Shown: positions 16,294 through 25,560, counted from the stretch's first letter. The stretch: DNA of 64,000 bases from Arsenicibacter sp965247375 (GCA_965247375.1 CBDFHU010000071.1:33296-97295); one strand, 5' to 3'. Notes: generated by a model from the sequence alone, not told the origin. Program-made: numbers and translations.

Positions 16294-16968
16294 ATGCAAA
16301 CACTCCTTCAGGCCACCGATCTGCGTCGTACCTATGGCAATCTTCCCGTTTTAAAGGGTATTAACCTCTCCATCCAGTCGGGCGAGGTGGTCTCCATTGT
16401 CGGCGCTTCGGGGGCTGGTAAAAGTTCTTTACTCCATATTCTGGGTACCCTCGACCGGCCCGACAGCGGCGAACTCGTCCTGGCGGGGGAATCGGCTTTT
16501 ACGCTGAATGACCGTGAACTGGCCCGCTTCCGCAACGAACGGATTGGTTTTATCTTTCAGTCTCATAATCTGTTACCTGAGTTTACAGCCCTCGAAAATG
16601 TTTGTCTGCCGGGTTTTATTTCCGGTAAACCGGAAGCAGACGTCCGTAAACGCGCCGCCGAACTGCTGCATTCATTGGGGCTCAAAGACCGGATCGGCCA
16701 CTTTCCGTCTCAGATGTCGGGCGGTGAACAACAGCGGACCGCCGTTGCCCGGGCACTGATCAACCAGCCGGATATCGTGTTTGCCGATGAACCCAGCGGC
16801 AACCTTGACTCAAAGAACGCGCAGGAATTACATCAGCTCTTTTTTAATCTGAGGGATCAATTCGGGCAAACTTTTGTTATTGTTACACATAACCAGCAAT
16901 TGGCAGATCTGGCTGACAGAACATTAACGATACAGGACGGACAGATAGGTGACACAAAAAATGTATAG
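16294..16968 (+). CDS. LolD-like ABC transporter ATP-binding protein
   Basis: A 224-residue ABC ATPase: Walker A GASGAGKSS, Q-loop FIFQSHNLLPEFTALENV, signature MSGGEQQRTAVARAL, Walker B DIVFADEPSGNLDS and H-loop THN. The open frame extends to a TTG at 16171, but MQTLLQATDLRRTYG at 16294 is the natural family start. This subgroup drives lipoprotein release (LolD) or MacB-type export. No permease gene is adjacent, so the partner must be elsewhere. Confidence 0.88.
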   Translation: MQTLLQATDLRRTYGNLPVLKGINLSIQSGEVVSIVGASGAGKSSLLHILGTLDRPDSGELVLAGESAFTLNDRELARFRNERIGFIFQSHNLLPEFTALENVCLPGFISGKPEADVRKRAAELLHSLGLKDRIGHFPSQMSGGEQQRTAVARALINQPDIVFADEPSGNLDSKNAQELHQLFFNLRDQFGQTFVIVTHNQQLADLADRTLTIQDGQIGDTKNV

Positions 16969-17308
16969 CCATTATGTACTTTTTATCTTTTTGATAAAAT
17001 ACATTTCCCTGATATTCAGCAATCTGCAAAATTGTTGAAAAAAAATTAACGAACGGGAAACAATTATTTGTTACTTTCGTTTTATTATTGCGTCGAAAAG
17101 AAAAGTTTTTCATAACGTTGAGTAAATCAGAAAGCCAAGAGAGTGTCTCGCTTGGCTTTTTTGTTTTATATACCTCAGGTACTTATTACCAGGCTGTTTT
17201 ACCCGTTTTGGGCCGTTCCCTCATCTTTTCTGAACATTCCGTCTCTGAATAAGTCTATATGGTGTAAGCTGCCACGGCAGACACATAAATCATTAAACTA
17301 TCAACGTC
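16969..17308. other. 340-bp gene-free gap with terminator-like hairpin, possible small RNA
   Basis: No reading frame is convincing. The gap holds an AT-rich stretch (about 16975-17100), a good intrinsic terminator (17131-17159 plus T-run) 163 bp after the ABC gene, and then the upstream region of the CsbD gene. The distance from stop to terminator leaves room for a long 3' UTR or an independent small RNA, but no clear promoter was found. Confidence 0.4.
17131..17159 (+). terminator. Intrinsic terminator
   Basis: AAAGCCAAG (17131-17139) pairs with CTTGGCTTT (17151-17159). An inner GAG-TGT-CTC stem extends it, and TTTTTTGTTTT follows on the plus strand. Confidence 0.75.
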
Positions 17309-17494
17309 ATGAACGAGACAACAATCAAAGGAGCGTGGAACGAGCTCAAAGGCAAAATCAAACAAGCATACGGTGACCTGACAGACGACGATCTGACTTA
17401 CGAAGAAGGTAAAGAAGACGAAATGTGGGGTAAGGTGCAGCAGAAAACCGGTAAGACCAAAGACGAAATCAAAAAAGCAGTTGCGGACCTGTAA
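17309..17494 (+). CDS. CsbD-family stress protein
   Basis: A 61-residue hydrophilic protein with the CsbD pattern: TIKGAWNELKGKIKQAYGDLTDDDLTY, then EGKEDEMWGKVQQKTGKTKDEI. These small proteins are induced in general stress and are of unknown mechanism. It is monocistronic, with its own promoter region and terminator. Confidence 0.93.
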   Translation: MNETTIKGAWNELKGKIKQAYGDLTDDDLTYEEGKEDEMWGKVQQKTGKTKDEIKKAVADL

Positions 17495-17515
17495 CAGGCA
17501 GCACTCCTTATAAGC

Positions 17516-17551
17516 AAAACACCCCGGCAGGTTTTTCTGCCGGGGTGTTTT
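17516..17551 (+). terminator. Terminator after the CsbD gene
   Basis: AAAACACCCCGGCAG (17516-17530) pairs perfectly with CTGCCGGGGTGTTTT (17537-17551) around a GTTTTT loop. It also lies just beyond the end of the convergent DUF1501 gene, so it can serve both. Confidence 0.85.
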
Positions 17552-17570
17552 GCGTTCGGCCCCCACGGAT

Positions 17571-19076
17571 TTATCCGGTAAGTTTTACCTTATAATTTCC
17601 GGCAAATTTCAGCTTTCCGTCCAGCTTCAGATTACGCAGCGTAACCGATTGGCCAACCGTTACGGTATGCCCCGGACAAATCCGGACGAATTCATTCGGA
17701 AACGGCATCCGCCCCACCGTCCACGTATTTTTATCGGTCCAGTCGCCGGATGCGACCGATTCGACCATGTTGGAGAATAAGGAGACCGTCGGGAAATTCC
17801 GGAATAGTAACGTGTCGGTTTTACTCTGCCCCGCGCCAAACCAATCGTTCAGAATGTCGTTGTATACCCGCCGGAAATCAATCTGCATTTTAATCTCCTT
17901 ATTCGTTCCCGTTCCCGACAGGTCAGACAGGTTCGGGTTAGTACCGATGGTGCTGTGCTTAACGCCTGACCCGAAGACAAACATCGGCGCAGCTACCCCA
18001 TGATCGGTTCCCTTTGAGTTGTTCGAGTTGGCACGGCGGCCAAATTCCGAAAACGTCATCCCGATCACCTTGTCTTCAATCCCCTGTAGTTTCAGGTCCT
18101 GCTGAAAAAGTGCAATCCCATCGGACAGCTTACCCAACAGCGTAGCATGAGCCCCTTTTGTGTTGTCGGTCGTATCGACCTGCCCCGAGTGCGTATCGAA
18201 ACCTCCCAACGAGACAAAATAGATTTTCGTTTTCAGCCCGCCGTGAATCAGCCGCGAAACAATTTTCAGCTGATCTGCCAGCGAGTTTACGCCGGAGGTC
18301 GGGTACGTGGCCAGGTTTTTACCGGCATCGGCGGCCTTCTTGATTTCTCCCGCATAGCCAACCGACAATGCCTGCTGCTGACGGATAAACGAAATCAGCT
18401 CTCCGGCATCACAACATGGCAAATCCCCCGGAGAGGTCGCCCCGCCTGCTCCGACCAGCTGATAAAAACTATCCGGATTACTGATGGCAATCCCCATTGA
18501 CCCCTGACTGCCCAGCAGGGCGGTCGATGTCAGGTACCCGATCTGAATCGCCAGCGGGTCTTCCATCTCCGTATTCGGATATCCCGTCGGATATCCCGGA
18601 AAACGGTCTTCCAGATAGCGGCCGGCCCATCCCGTTTCTGCGGTCTGAGTACTGTCTACAGCCGTCATCCAGATGTCCGTCGCACGGTAATGCGACTGAT
18701 CCGGATTCGGGTAAGATACCGAATGTATAATGGATAGTTTACCATCATTATACAGGCCCTGAAGGCCGGTCATGGCCGGATGCAGGCCGGTGGCATCGTT
18801 TCCGGTCAGTGCGAGTACACTGGCCTGCGGAATGGCAATATTGCTGCGCAGCGTATTATAAGCGGAATACTGATCGAGCGGCAACACCATATTGAGGCCG
18901 TCGTTGCCGCCGTTCAGATAAATGATGACCAGTACACGGTCGGTATTTGCGGCAGTCGTCTGCAACAGCGACTGCACAAGCACAGAATCCCGGGCCAGTG
19001 CCTTCATCCCGAATCCGTCAATCATTACCGGCAACACACAAGCCGAACTCGCTTTAAAAAAATCCCTACGGTTCAT
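17571..19076 (-). CDS. DUF1501 protein with C-terminal surface-type extension
   Basis: 501 residues. The N-terminus MNRRDFFKASSACVLPVMIDG is a Tat-type signal (RRDFFK). The DUF1501 (alkaline-phosphatase-superfamily-like) body runs to about 430 (LNGGNDGLNMVLPLD, HYRATDIWMTA, GGFDTHSGQ, SEFGRRANSNNSKGTDHG). The last 70 residues (from SGDWTDKNTWTVGRMPF) look like the beta-strand modules found in Bacteroidota cell-surface proteins and are not part of DUF1501. It is 18 bp downstream of the DUF1800 gene, the usual partner. Function of the pair is unknown; export is likely. Confidence 0.9.
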   Translation of the reverse strand: MNRRDFFKASSACVLPVMIDGFGMKALARDSVLVQSLLQTTAANTDRVLVIIYLNGGNDGLNMVLPLDQYSAYNTLRSNIAIPQASVLALTGNDATGLHPAMTGLQGLYNDGKLSIIHSVSYPNPDQSHYRATDIWMTAVDSTQTAETGWAGRYLEDRFPGYPTGYPNTEMEDPLAIQIGYLTSTALLGSQGSMGIAISNPDSFYQLVGAGGATSPGDLPCCDAGELISFIRQQQALSVGYAGEIKKAADAGKNLATYPTSGVNSLADQLKIVSRLIHGGLKTKIYFVSLGGFDTHSGQVDTTDNTKGAHATLLGKLSDGIALFQQDLKLQGIEDKVIGMTFSEFGRRANSNNSKGTDHGVAAPMFVFGSGVKHSTIGTNPNLSDLSGTGTNKEIKMQIDFRRVYNDILNDWFGAGQSKTDTLLFRNFPTVSLFSNMVESVASGDWTDKNTWTVGRMPFPNEFVRICPGHTVTVGQSVTLRNLKLDGKLKFAGNYKVKLTG

Positions 19077-19094
19077 GATTTTCGATTTGATTGG

Positions 19095-20762
19095 TTAACA
19101 AAGCTGATACTCTGCCATGCGCAGCATGTACTTCATCAGATTCTGAAGGCGGTAGGTCACCGCATTTTTCCGGTTGGTATTGGTCGGTGTGGTCCGGTAG
19201 TTATTCCACTCATTCACCCATGAAGTGCGCGGAATGCCCTGCATCATAATGGTATCGATCAGAAAATCCTTCTGCGACTGGAAGAGATCGGTGGCAAACA
19301 GGTTTTTCGAAAATGCCTCCAGCACATCAACGCAGGTAATCGACGGGGTTCCGGTAACATCGGCGAAATTGGCCTGCAGCGACGTGGCCCAGGCCAGTAC
19401 ATCAATGCCCATTTTGTAAGGGACACCCGTGCCGTAGTAATTTGCATCAACAACGAGCCACCGCCAGATAAAGGCATCCGTAAAATCGCTCCGCAACGCA
19501 ATGGTGGTGGTATTCATCCAGATCTTAGAGTAGCCGGTCTGGTAATACGGCTCATACCCGAATACGGTCGGCTGGTCAATGACATCCATCTGCATGTCCC
19601 GCATCCGCCAGTGGGCAAAATCGCCGAACAGTTTTTTATAGGCCGTATAGTTGGTATTCATCGGCGGCACCGGCTGGTCAAAAAACTTCAGCGAGCCAAT
19701 GACCAGCTCAAGCGGTGATTTGATAATGGCACCGATATTGGCGGTATCGAAAAAAATCTGGCTGGTCAACAGCTTAACAACCACCGGCTGAATGGCGTAG
19801 TTGTTCGACGGACTGGCAAAGAACCGGGCCAGCGGTACAATCACGTTGGTTTCAATCTCCTGTGTCACGTTCGGATTTACATACCAGCGGTACAGTTTGC
19901 GGCAGATAAACTTCGGGGTTTCGGGGTGATTGAGCAGCATCGTGATCAGGTCACTCAGGTCGGCTTCACCCGTATTGGCAAACCCCGCCGGAGCCGTTGT
20001 TCTGGCAGGAATGGTGGTGTTGTTATACTTAGCCGAAAAGACCTTGGCATCCGTGTCGTGCTTTGTGGCCGTAAACGTCGTGTCAAAGGTAGTTGAGCCG
20101 TTTACCCAGTAATTGGTGTATTTCCAGCCGGTCAGGGCGCGGGCAGCCGCCTTTACATCATCTTCGGTGTAATTCTTATTACCCGCAAAATCGAATGCGC
20201 CGACAGTAAATAACTCCTGTAGTTCGCGGGCATAATTTTCGTTGGGTTTACCTTTTTCGTTTTCATTTCCGTTCAGAAAACGCAGCATGGCAGGATCTTT
20301 GCTTATGCCGGTCACCAGCGTCCGGAAATTACCCAGTGCATTGGTTCGCAGCAATTGAAAATACCGCCAGACAAACCGGTAATCATCCACTACTTCGCGG
20401 GTCGTTACGAAATGATTCTGCCAGAACAACGTCAGTTTTTCCAGCAATGCCGGCTTATTCGACTGATCGGCCATGATCCCATACCACCACCACTTGATGT
20501 AGGTGCCATAATCGAAATTCCGGTCACCGTTAAAGGCTTTGTCGAGGTACGTCTGACCAGCGGTGGCCTTTGTGCTATCCAGATCAATCGGCGGTGACGG
20601 AGATACATTCGCATTCTGAATCAGAAGCTGCACAGCCTGAACAGCCGTTTTGCCGGTAAATCCGGTAATTTCTGTTTGTGTGGGTCCAAATGTTGCCCGA
20701 CGCAACAAATGGGCAGCCGTCTTTGCCGTAAGCGGTTGCGTATACGTATCCAGATAGGGCAT
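19095..20762 (-). CDS. DUF1800 domain protein
   Basis: A 555-residue DUF1800 protein: TAAHLLRRATFGPTQ near the N-terminus, LTLFWQNHFVT, NENYARELQELFTVG, and CRKLYRWYVNP later. DUF1800 genes are nearly always followed by DUF1501 genes, as here, and the pair is thought to act outside the cytoplasm. No obvious cleavable signal peptide is present at this start, so export may depend on the DUF1501 partner's Tat signal. First gene of the two-gene operon. Confidence 0.92.
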   Translation of the reverse strand: MPYLDTYTQPLTAKTAAHLLRRATFGPTQTEITGFTGKTAVQAVQLLIQNANVSPSPPIDLDSTKATAGQTYLDKAFNGDRNFDYGTYIKWWWYGIMADQSNKPALLEKLTLFWQNHFVTTREVVDDYRFVWRYFQLLRTNALGNFRTLVTGISKDPAMLRFLNGNENEKGKPNENYARELQELFTVGAFDFAGNKNYTEDDVKAAARALTGWKYTNYWVNGSTTFDTTFTATKHDTDAKVFSAKYNNTTIPARTTAPAGFANTGEADLSDLITMLLNHPETPKFICRKLYRWYVNPNVTQEIETNVIVPLARFFASPSNNYAIQPVVVKLLTSQIFFDTANIGAIIKSPLELVIGSLKFFDQPVPPMNTNYTAYKKLFGDFAHWRMRDMQMDVIDQPTVFGYEPYYQTGYSKIWMNTTTIALRSDFTDAFIWRWLVVDANYYGTGVPYKMGIDVLAWATSLQANFADVTGTPSITCVDVLEAFSKNLFATDLFQSQKDFLIDTIMMQGIPRTSWVNEWNNYRTTPTNTNRKNAVTYRLQNLMKYMLRMAEYQLC

Positions 20763-20945
20763 TAATCAGGGGGAAATTAATGTTTTGTTACGGAATTATT
20801 CGATCAGCAAATCGAATCAAGGCAGTGAAATGGTATAGCAAGTTAAAGAAATTTAGGTAATTTTCACGCTTCAATTTACCATATTACAACTATCGGTAAA
20901 TGGAAGCATTCTTTTACCCGACGTGCTTTAGTTGTTTTGACATAC

Positions 20946-21893
20946 ATGAAAAAAATAGCTGCCCTGCTTCTTACCGGCCTGGTTTACTGGTCCTGCCAAT
21001 CTTCTGAACAGACCTCCATTTCACTTTCGCCAACCATTACTATCTTTTCTGAAAAACCGGCAGACCTTACTGCACCGGCGGCCAATCCGCCTAAACAACT
21101 GCCGGACGGCATGGTGTATGTACCCGGAGGCTATGTTCAGGTAGGATCGGAAGACGGACTTGATCAGGAAAAGCCGACGTTCTGGGCGCTGGTAAAACCG
21201 TTTCTGATTGACCAGCATGAAGTCACGGTTGGGGAATTCCGGAAATTTATACAGGCAACCGGCTACAAAACACAGGCACAGCAATTCGGGGATGCCGGTG
21301 TACTGAGTGATTCCACGAAGGAATGGACTCTGGTGCCGGGCGCGAACTGGGAGTTTCCCTACGGCCCTGAAGCCGGCAAGGCGGCCGATAATCTGCCGGT
21401 TACCCAGGTCTCGTGGAATGATGCGACAGCCTATGCCAAATGGGCCGGTAAACGACTGCCCCATGAAATCGAGTGGGAGCATGCCGCCCGTAACGGCCGC
21501 AATGACCGCACCCTCTACCCGTTCGGTGACGAGCTGGCCTCCGGCGGTAAAGCTATGGCCAATACCTGGAACGGCACGTTTCCGAATTTCGATCAGGTTA
21601 CGGACGGGTTTCATCACGCGTCTCCTGTCGGGTACTACGGCAAATCCCCGCTCGGGCTTTCCGACCTCTCCGGAAATGTCTGGGAATGGTGCGCAAACTG
21701 GAAAATTTCCTATCAGGACCTGCTCAGCCAGACTGAACCTAAAACCGGGCCGGAAACTGAGCGTGCCCAACGCGGCGGTTCCTACCTCTGCGAGCCTTCG
21801 TGGTGCCACGGCTACCGGGTTTCGGGACGTTCGGGCAGTACACCCGAAACCTCCCTCATGCACCTTGGTTTCCGCTGCGTTAAGGATATCTGA
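20946..21893 (+). CDS. Formylglycine-generating-enzyme-like (SUMF1) lipoprotein
   Basis: 315 residues: a lipoprotein signal peptide (LVYWSC, Cys16), then an FGE-sulfatase domain from about 50 (MVYVPGGYVQVGSEDG, FLIDQHEVTVGEFRKFI, PVTQVSWNDATAYAKWAGKRLP, LSGNVWEWCANW). The active-site pair is intact: GGSYLCEPSWCHGYR places Cys282 and Cys287 in the CxxxxC spacing used by oxygen-dependent FGE to oxidise a sulfatase cysteine to formylglycine. The frame could start at TTG 20937, but ATG 20946 gives the signal peptide. No sulfatase gene is in the window. Confidence 0.88.
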   Translation: MKKIAALLLTGLVYWSCQSSEQTSISLSPTITIFSEKPADLTAPAANPPKQLPDGMVYVPGGYVQVGSEDGLDQEKPTFWALVKPFLIDQHEVTVGEFRKFIQATGYKTQAQQFGDAGVLSDSTKEWTLVPGANWEFPYGPEAGKAADNLPVTQVSWNDATAYAKWAGKRLPHEIEWEHAARNGRNDRTLYPFGDELASGGKAMANTWNGTFPNFDQVTDGFHHASPVGYYGKSPLGLSDLSGNVWEWCANWKISYQDLLSQTEPKTGPETERAQRGGSYLCEPSWCHGYRVSGRSGSTPETSLMHLGFRCVKDI

Positions 21894-22004
21894 CAGTTGT
21901 TTACCGGCAAAAAACCTCCATTTACCGATAACCTTTTCCCTTCTGCAATGCCGGGATTCTGTTTTGCGTATTAGGCATATATAACCAATCGCCTTACTAA
22001 TCAC

Positions 22005-22730
22005 ATGAACCGCAAAGACTTTTTGAAAAAGGGATTTACAGCACTCGGCATCAGCATGGTTATGCCATTGACCGGCTGTACGAAGACGGAAGTGGATGCC
22101 GCTTCAACATCGGGCACCGGAACCTCCACGGGTACAAGCACCGGAAGCTGCACGGCCACGCCTTCTGAAACCGAAGGCCCTTTCCCAACGAAAACCCCGT
22201 CATCGCTGGTCCTGACCGACATCCGGTCGGACCGTACAGGTGTACCGTTCACGATTAAAATCACCATTCAGAACAAAAATGCCTCCTGTGCAGCCCTGAA
22301 AGGTGCCCTGGTCGACATCTGGCACTGTGATAAGGACGGCTACTACTCCGAATACGGCGGAAGCGGCATGCAAACGGCCAACTTTACGTCGGTTCACTTT
22401 CTGCGCGGGCGCCAGACAACCGATGCGAACGGATTAGTAGGTTTTACCTCCATATTTCCGGGTTGGTACTCAGGCCGGGCACCGCACATTCACGTACATA
22501 TTTATGACTCAACCGGCAAGTCGCTGCTGGTAACGCAGATCGCCTTCCCGAAAGCTGTTTGTGATACCGTTTATACAACGGCCACCAACTACTACACCCG
22601 TGGTACGCAAGACACAACCAATGAACGCGACAACGTGTTCAGCGACGGCTTCACCACCGAACTGGCTACGGTGACCGGCAGCGTGTCGGCCGGCTATGTA
22701 CTTACACACACGATTGTTGTCAGCGCCTAA
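22005..22730 (+). CDS. Intradiol ring-cleavage dioxygenase-like exported protein
   Basis: 241 residues. The N-terminus MNRKDFLKKGFTALGISMVMPLTGC combines a Tat-like motif with a lipobox (Cys25). A Thr/Ser/Gly-rich linker follows (about 35-50). The catalytic domain carries ALVDIWHCDKDGYYSEYG, FTSIFPGWYSGRAPHIHVHIYD, which supply the two Tyr and two His iron ligands of protocatechuate 3,4-dioxygenase-type enzymes. Exported intradiol-dioxygenase-like proteins occur in soil Bacteroidota; the substrate is unknown. The pirin-like gene starts 11 bp downstream. Confidence 0.87.
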   Translation: MNRKDFLKKGFTALGISMVMPLTGCTKTEVDAASTSGTGTSTGTSTGSCTATPSETEGPFPTKTPSSLVLTDIRSDRTGVPFTIKITIQNKNASCAALKGALVDIWHCDKDGYYSEYGGSGMQTANFTSVHFLRGRQTTDANGLVGFTSIFPGWYSGRAPHIHVHIYDSTGKSLLVTQIAFPKAVCDTVYTTATNYYTRGTQDTTNERDNVFSDGFTTELATVTGSVSAGYVLTHTIVVSA

Positions 22731-22741
22731 CCCCTTTTCCC

Positions 22742-23428
22742 ATGCTTACCGACGTTCAGGGACAATTGTATCTCGCCGGTCAGCGGGGTATTGCACAAAC
22801 CGACGGTTTCCGCAGCTTCCATACGTTTAATTTCGGCCCCTATCAGGCAGCGGGCCGGACGCCGTTTGGCCCGCTATGCATGGTAAATGACGAGACACTG
22901 GCCGCCTGTCATCAGCTGACTATGCAGGTTGATGAGCCTATGTTTGTTCTGATCCTTCCCCTAGTCGGTGGCGTAGAAGTCAGTAGTCCGGTAGCCGATA
23001 CCAGCTATGCGGTGGCTGGGGAAGCACTTATGTTGTCGTTATCCGCACAGTCATCCTATTCTGTTACCAATCCCTACGATACGGAGCTGATTAATTACCT
23101 GCATATCTGGCTTAACGCCTGCCCCGCCAAACCATTCAGCCCCGGCGTCTCGGTTATGGCTTTTGATCTGGCACGTACCAATCAGCTGTTTTCTGTTGGC
23201 GGTACAGGTATGCGTGTGTTTGTAGGTCAGTATGCCGGTCGTGAAGAAGACAGCATCCGGGTAACTGACCCCGGAAAAGGGCTGTTTGCCTTTGTGGTTG
23301 AAGGAGCCTTTGAGGTACAGAACCGGCTTCTGCATGCCCGCGACAGCATTGCCCTCTGGAACGTGGCGTCTGTCGAGTTTGAAGCCTTATCCAATAACGC
23401 CCTCATCCTGTTTATTGATCCTGCTTAA
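22742..23428 (+). CDS. Pirin/YhaK-like cupin protein
   Basis: A 228-residue bicupin-like protein. The beginning (LAGQRGIAQTDGFRSFHTFNFGPY, then TPFGPLCMVNDETLA) matches the opening of YhaK/pirin-type proteins, and the second half has LLHARDSIALWNVASVEFEA as in quercetinase-like C-terminal domains. The classical pirin metal-binding His set is not obvious. It lies 11 bp after the dioxygenase-like gene, so they are likely co-expressed and may share a role in oxidising or sensing aromatic compounds, which is inference. Confidence 0.65.
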   Translation: MLTDVQGQLYLAGQRGIAQTDGFRSFHTFNFGPYQAAGRTPFGPLCMVNDETLAACHQLTMQVDEPMFVLILPLVGGVEVSSPVADTSYAVAGEALMLSLSAQSSYSVTNPYDTELINYLHIWLNACPAKPFSPGVSVMAFDLARTNQLFSVGGTGMRVFVGQYAGREEDSIRVTDPGKGLFAFVVEGAFEVQNRLLHARDSIALWNVASVEFEALSNNALILFIDPA

Positions 23429-23486
23429 ACCGGTAACGAATATACTGCTCCCGGTATCACGTGCTTGCCCGTTACTTTACTTGACC

Positions 23487-23512
23487 GCCCTGATCCGTTT
23501 CCGGATCAGGGC
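23487..23512 (+). terminator. Intrinsic terminator after the pirin-like gene
   Basis: GCCCTGATCCG (23487-23497) pairs perfectly with CGGATCAGGGC (23502-23512), loop TTTC, followed by TTTTTTGT. Confidence 0.88.
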
Positions 23513-23640
23513 TTTTTTGTATCCGCAGTTTATTCACTCTCCGAGGCAGGGCCGCCTGGAGGTTTTGGACCCTCAGGGAGTTTTCAATTGAACTATTTTG
23601 TAATTTTGACTCTTTATAAATAGTAATTTTCTTATTCTCC

Positions 23641-25548
23641 ATGATCGAAAGACCCCTAACAGACTGGTTGCCTCTCACGATGAAAGAAGTCGAAAAGCGA
23701 GGCTGGGACGAAGTGGATATTGTGTTGGTGTCCGGGGATGCTTATGTAGACCACCCGGCCTTTGGCACTGCTGTGATCGGCCGGATCATGGAGAGCGAAG
23801 GCTTCCGCGTCGCCATCATTGCCCAGCCAAACTGGCAGGATGACCTGCGCGACTTCAAAAAATTTGGTCGCCCGAAATATTTCTTTGGTGTTACGGCCGG
23901 CTGTATGGATTCGATGGTGAATCACTACACCGCCAACAAACGCCGCCGCTCAAACGATTCTTACACCCCTGGTGGCGAAGCCGGGTTCCGGCCCGATTAC
24001 GCGACCATCGTATATACTAAAATCCTCAAAGAGCTTTATCCGGATGTACCGGTGCTGCTGGGTGGCATTGAGGCGTCTCTTCGCCGGGTAACGCACTACG
24101 ATTACTGGCAGGACCGGCTGATGCCGTCTATTCTGGTTGACTCGGGGGCTGACATGCTCGTGTACGGGATGGGCGAACAGCCGCTGCGCGAAATCCTGAA
24201 ACTGGCCCGCAAAGGCGTACCGTTCTCGTCTATGCGCAACATCAATCAGGTGGCGTTCATGCACGAAGGTGATTCGGAGCTCCGCGATTACAACAACTGG
24301 AATACCGTCGAACTGGCCAGCCATGAAGACTGTCTGGACGATAAAATCAAGTATGCGGCAAACTTCAAAATCGTTGAGGTTGAGTCGAATAAATGGCAGG
24401 CAAACCGCATCACCCAACGGGTCGGTGACCAGGTATTGGTGATTAATCCACCGTTTAAGACGATGGATGAGACCGAAATCGACAAGTCGTTTGACATGCC
24501 ATATACCCGCATGCCGCATCCGAAATACAAAAAGCGGGGCACCATTCCGGCGTATGAGATGATCAAGTTTTCCCTGAACATGCACCGTGGCTGTTTCGGC
24601 GGCTGTAGTTTCTGCACCATCTCGGCCCACCAGGGTAAGTTTATTGCGTCCCGCAGCGAAGCATCCGTTCTGAAGGAAGTTGACGAAATCACGAAACATC
24701 CGGAGTTTAAGGGCTACATTTCGGACCTGGGCGGCCCGTCGGCCAACATGTACAAGATGAAGGGCAAGGACGAAGCCATCTGTGCACGCTGTCAGAGTCC
24801 GAGCTGCATTCACCCGGTAATCTGTTCGAACCTCGATACGTCTCACAAGCCACTGACCCAGTTATACCGCAAAGTCGACGCCAATCCGGCCATCAAAAAG
24901 GCCTTTGTCGGCTCCGGCGTGCGGTATGACCTGCTGGTCGATGACTTCAATAAAAATAACGAAGACGGCAACCATGACGAGTACATGGAGCAACTGATTA
25001 CCCGCCACGTTTCGGGCCGGTTAAAGGTTGCCCCGGAACATACCTCAGACGACACGCTCCGGATCATGCGGAAACCGTCATTCAAGTATTTCAAACTGTT
25101 TAAAAAGAAGTACGACAAGATTTCGGACAAGCATAATCTGAAGCAGCCACTGATTCCGTACTTTATCTCGTCGCATCCGGGCTGCGAGGAACAGGATATG
25201 GCCAATCTCGCCGCCGAAACCAAAGACATGGGCTTCCAGCTGGAGCAGGTGCAGGACTTTACGCCCACACCAATGACCGTGGCCGAGGTGATTTATTACT
25301 CCGGGGTGCATCCGTATACACTGAAACCAGTAAAAACGGCGAAAACCCGCGACGAAAAACAGGCCCAGAACCGGTATTTCTTCTGGTACAAACCGGAGTT
25401 CAAAGACTGGATCCGAAACCGGCTGAACAAACTCAACCGCCCCGATCTGGCCGAAAAGCTCGTTGGCGGACAAAAGCAGGGCGGTGGCAGCGTTCAGGCA
25501 GAGAAGTCGAAATACCGCAGACCATTTGCCGGTAAGAAAAAGAAATAA
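23641..25548 (+). CDS. YgiQ-family radical SAM protein
   Basis: 635 residues: an N-terminal UPF0313 region (about 1-200, VSGDAYVDHPAFGTAVIGRIME, FFGVTAGCMDSMVNHYTANKR) and a radical-SAM core with the 4Fe-4S motif CFGGCSFC (Cys318, Cys322, Cys325). A further cysteine cluster occurs at about 381-397 (ICARCQSPSCIHPVIC), followed by the Lys/Arg-rich C-terminus. The family is widespread, but its reaction is not established as far as I know. Monocistronic; the YgiQ designation is from recognition of the protein. Confidence 0.9.
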   Translation: MIERPLTDWLPLTMKEVEKRGWDEVDIVLVSGDAYVDHPAFGTAVIGRIMESEGFRVAIIAQPNWQDDLRDFKKFGRPKYFFGVTAGCMDSMVNHYTANKRRRSNDSYTPGGEAGFRPDYATIVYTKILKELYPDVPVLLGGIEASLRRVTHYDYWQDRLMPSILVDSGADMLVYGMGEQPLREILKLARKGVPFSSMRNINQVAFMHEGDSELRDYNNWNTVELASHEDCLDDKIKYAANFKIVEVESNKWQANRITQRVGDQVLVINPPFKTMDETEIDKSFDMPYTRMPHPKYKKRGTIPAYEMIKFSLNMHRGCFGGCSFCTISAHQGKFIASRSEASVLKEVDEITKHPEFKGYISDLGGPSANMYKMKGKDEAICARCQSPSCIHPVICSNLDTSHKPLTQLYRKVDANPAIKKAFVGSGVRYDLLVDDFNKNNEDGNHDEYMEQLITRHVSGRLKVAPEHTSDDTLRIMRKPSFKYFKLFKKKYDKISDKHNLKQPLIPYFISSHPGCEEQDMANLAAETKDMGFQLEQVQDFTPTPMTVAEVIYYSGVHPYTLKPVKTAKTRDEKQAQNRYFFWYKPEFKDWIRNRLNKLNRPDLAEKLVGGQKQGGGSVQAEKSKYRRPFAGKKKK

Positions 25549-25560
25549 GCCGGTTAACTT

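Noticed and set aside
21021..22004. Minus-strand 327-codon open frame opposite the FGE-like gene
   Set aside because: The plus-strand gene has an intact active site and signal peptide; the antisense frame reflects GC-rich codon bias.
23950..24846. Minus-strand 298-codon open frame inside the YgiQ gene
   Set aside because: It is an antisense shadow of a recognised radical-SAM protein with a complete CxxxCxxC motif on the other strand.
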